A stretch of DNA of 64,000 nucleotides from Marseilla massiliensis (GTDB taxonomy: Bacteria > Bacteroidota > Bacteroidia > Bacteroidales > Bacteroidaceae). The position numbers and the translations under genes were made by a program. Location: the NCBI RefSeq assembly GCF_016899955.1, contig NZ_JACJJL010000018.1:23544-87543 (forward strand). Direction: 5' to 3'. The notes under the pieces were generated by a model. It had not been told where the DNA came from. It did not search any database and saw nothing but the letters and a program-made list of their open reading frames with translations. Below are positions 62,870 through 64,000 of this stretch, in pieces (within the stretch, counting starts at the first letter, position 1; each line of letters starts with the position of its first letter).

Positions 62870-63946
62870 ATGACACTTACATGCACCAACGTAACTTTGA
62901 GACAAAAGCCATTGCGTAACGACCGCATATCTCTTTATCTGGATTATTATCCGGCCATCCGCAATCCTTATACGATGAAGATGAGTCGCCGGGAATTCCT
63001 TGGTATCTACATCTATGCCAAACCCAAGAACGAGCAGCAAAGAATGTTCAATCAGGACATGCTGAACAAAGCAGAGGCAATCCGCTGTATCCGTGTCCAG
63101 TCGCTTATTAATGAAGAATTTGGGTTCCTGGACAAGAACAAACAAAAGGTAGATTTCCTTGCCTACTTCCGGACAAAGGCACGAGAAAAGTATGAGAAAT
63201 GGGATTGCGTTTATAATCACTTTGAGAAATTTGTCGGCGGTAAATGTACCTTTGGCGATGTCACCGTGGAACTGTGCGAGAAGTTCAGGGATTACCTGCT
63301 CAAATGCAAACAAATCAATCATCCCAATGCTTATATCTCACGTAATTCGGCAGCCGGCTATTATTCTACTTTTCGAGCCCTGTTGAAAATAGCCTACAAA
63401 GAGAAGATGCTGCGTGAGAACTTGAACGACTTCCTGGAAAAGATAGAATGGAAAGAGGTCAAGAAAGAGTATCTGACACTTGATGAAGTCAAGAAACTGG
63501 CAGCTACACCCTGCAAAATTCCAGTCTTGAAACAGGCCTCCCTGTTTGCCTGCATGACCGGCCTCCGTATCAGTGATATTTTGAAGCTGGACTGGCATGA
63601 TTTTGAAGTCGGTCCGGATCAAGGTTACTATATCCGTATCTGCACCGAAAAGACTGAAACCGAGGCCACCCTCCCAATCAGTCAGGAGGCACTGGAGTTG
63701 TGTGGCGAATGGGGCACCGGAAAAGTCTTCAAAGGCTTAACTCGCTCCATGACTCATCATCCCCTAAAACAATGGATTGCAGAAGCCGGAATCAGAAAGC
63801 ACATAACCTTCCACTGCTTTCGTCATTCATACGCCGTCATCCAAATCTCTTTAGGTACAGACATTTACACAGTATCGAAGATGTTGACACATAAGAATGT
63901 CACCACTACTCAAATCTATGCAAGTGCGCCCAGATTGGTCGCTTGA
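62870..63946 (+). CDS. int: Tyrosine-type site-specific recombinase (integrase)
   Basis: A 358-residue integrase of the Bacteroidales type: an arm-binding N-terminus, a SAM-like core-binding domain (about 100-195) and a catalytic domain (about 200-358) with Arg233 (TGLRISDIL), Lys261, His315 and Arg318 (HCFRH), His341 (LTHKN) and nucleophile Tyr350 (TTQIYA). Only 8 residues follow Tyr350, whereas relatives usually run 20-40 further, so the C-terminal helix is missing or altered (SAPRLVA). It should catalyse insertion and excision of the element; activity is uncertain because of the short end. Confidence 0.9.
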   Translation: MTLTCTNVTLRQKPLRNDRISLYLDYYPAIRNPYTMKMSRREFLGIYIYAKPKNEQQRMFNQDMLNKAEAIRCIRVQSLINEEFGFLDKNKQKVDFLAYFRTKAREKYEKWDCVYNHFEKFVGGKCTFGDVTVELCEKFRDYLLKCKQINHPNAYISRNSAAGYYSTFRALLKIAYKEKMLRENLNDFLEKIEWKEVKKEYLTLDEVKKLAATPCKIPVLKQASLFACMTGLRISDILKLDWHDFEVGPDQGYYIRICTEKTETEATLPISQEALELCGEWGTGKVFKGLTRSMTHHPLKQWIAEAGIRKHITFHCFRHSYAVIQISLGTDIYTVSKMLTHKNVTTTQIYASAPRLVA

Positions 63947-64000
63947 TAAATACTTCTGTAGCAAGAAGTTAGGATTGGGTTCAATATAATCCTATCGTCA

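Larger units (their letters stand above)
61624..64000 (+). mobile_element. Left end of an integrative element behind mnmE
   Basis: From the mnmE stop to the window end the DNA is clearly richer in A+T than the host genes, and holds a multi-HTH DNA-binding protein and a tyrosine recombinase, with repeats of TTTTACG and GTACCTC in the lead-in. This is the usual make-up of one end of an integrative and conjugative or mobilisable element. The exact left border is not fixed (between about 61600 and 61850) and the right end is outside the window. Confidence 0.7.

Overview
The window reads as a chromosomal segment of a Bacteroidota bacterium, most probably Bacteroidales and by general character Prevotella-like (family level is inference). 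The support is promoter-like pairs of the form TTTG-N19/20-TAnnTTTG in front of many genes, little Shine-Dalgarno signal, a short 290-residue RpoD, Bacteroidota-restricted families (DUF4301, DUF5686, DUF4112), an AddAB pair with an iron-sulfur AddB, PFOR, and pectin-type carbohydrate enzymes. Coding density is high, but several intergenic stretches of 350-830 bases are unusually long.

Layout: 1-2.6 kb holds an SGNH esterase and an MBOAT O-acyltransferase (polysaccharide O-acetylation). 2.6-7.4 kb has DUF4301, a Rel protein whose hydrolase motif looks dead, and TcdA. 7.4-7.8 kb is a tRNA operon (Ser-Glu-Glu). 7.9-20.1 kb carries PepD with a small lipoprotein, an OmpH/Skp-like lipoprotein, a flavodoxin-ferredoxin protein, a family 10-like glycosyl hydrolase, a small beta-barrel, nadC-M23 peptidase, a C69 dipeptidase and a DUF4112 protein. 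20.2-29.1 kb has PFOR, a low-GC AAA ATPase, RpoD and DUF5686. 29.3-35.4 kb is addAB. 35.4-38.2 kb has panB-MFS and a HAD phosphatase. 39-45.8 kb is a rhamnogalacturonan/pectin cluster (CE12 esterase, GH106, GH43) with an unrecognised ATP-grasp protein translationally coupled to the GH43. 46.4-54.3 kb has an AspT/YidE-type transporter, MltF, hisGDC (no hisB) and a membrane protein. 54.5-58.2 kb is glgB, a YhcH protein and a 14-repeat MORN protein. 58.4-61.6 kb is kdsB, trmN6 and mnmE. From about 61.6 kb to the end lies the left end of an integrative element: a zinc-finger plus four-HTH protein and a tyrosine recombinase, immediately behind the 3' end of mnmE.

The most interesting structure is outside the genes. 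Five intergenic regions (12.0, 19.4, 38.7, 46.2 and 60.0 kb) carry a degenerate tandem repeat with a strict 22-base period (consensus close to AAACGGCCCnTTTTnGCnATGCA), always in the same orientation. Between the divergent ATP-grasp and transporter genes there is also a 200-base MITE-like element with 21-base terminal inverted repeats, nested internal inverted repeats and an outward-facing promoter-like box in each end. Other items are a likely leaderless mRNA for the flavodoxin-ferredoxin gene, a possible operator at the ATPase promoter, and helically phased TTTTACG repeats at the left end of the integrative element. All functions are from reading motifs and family resemblance by eye; no database search was run.
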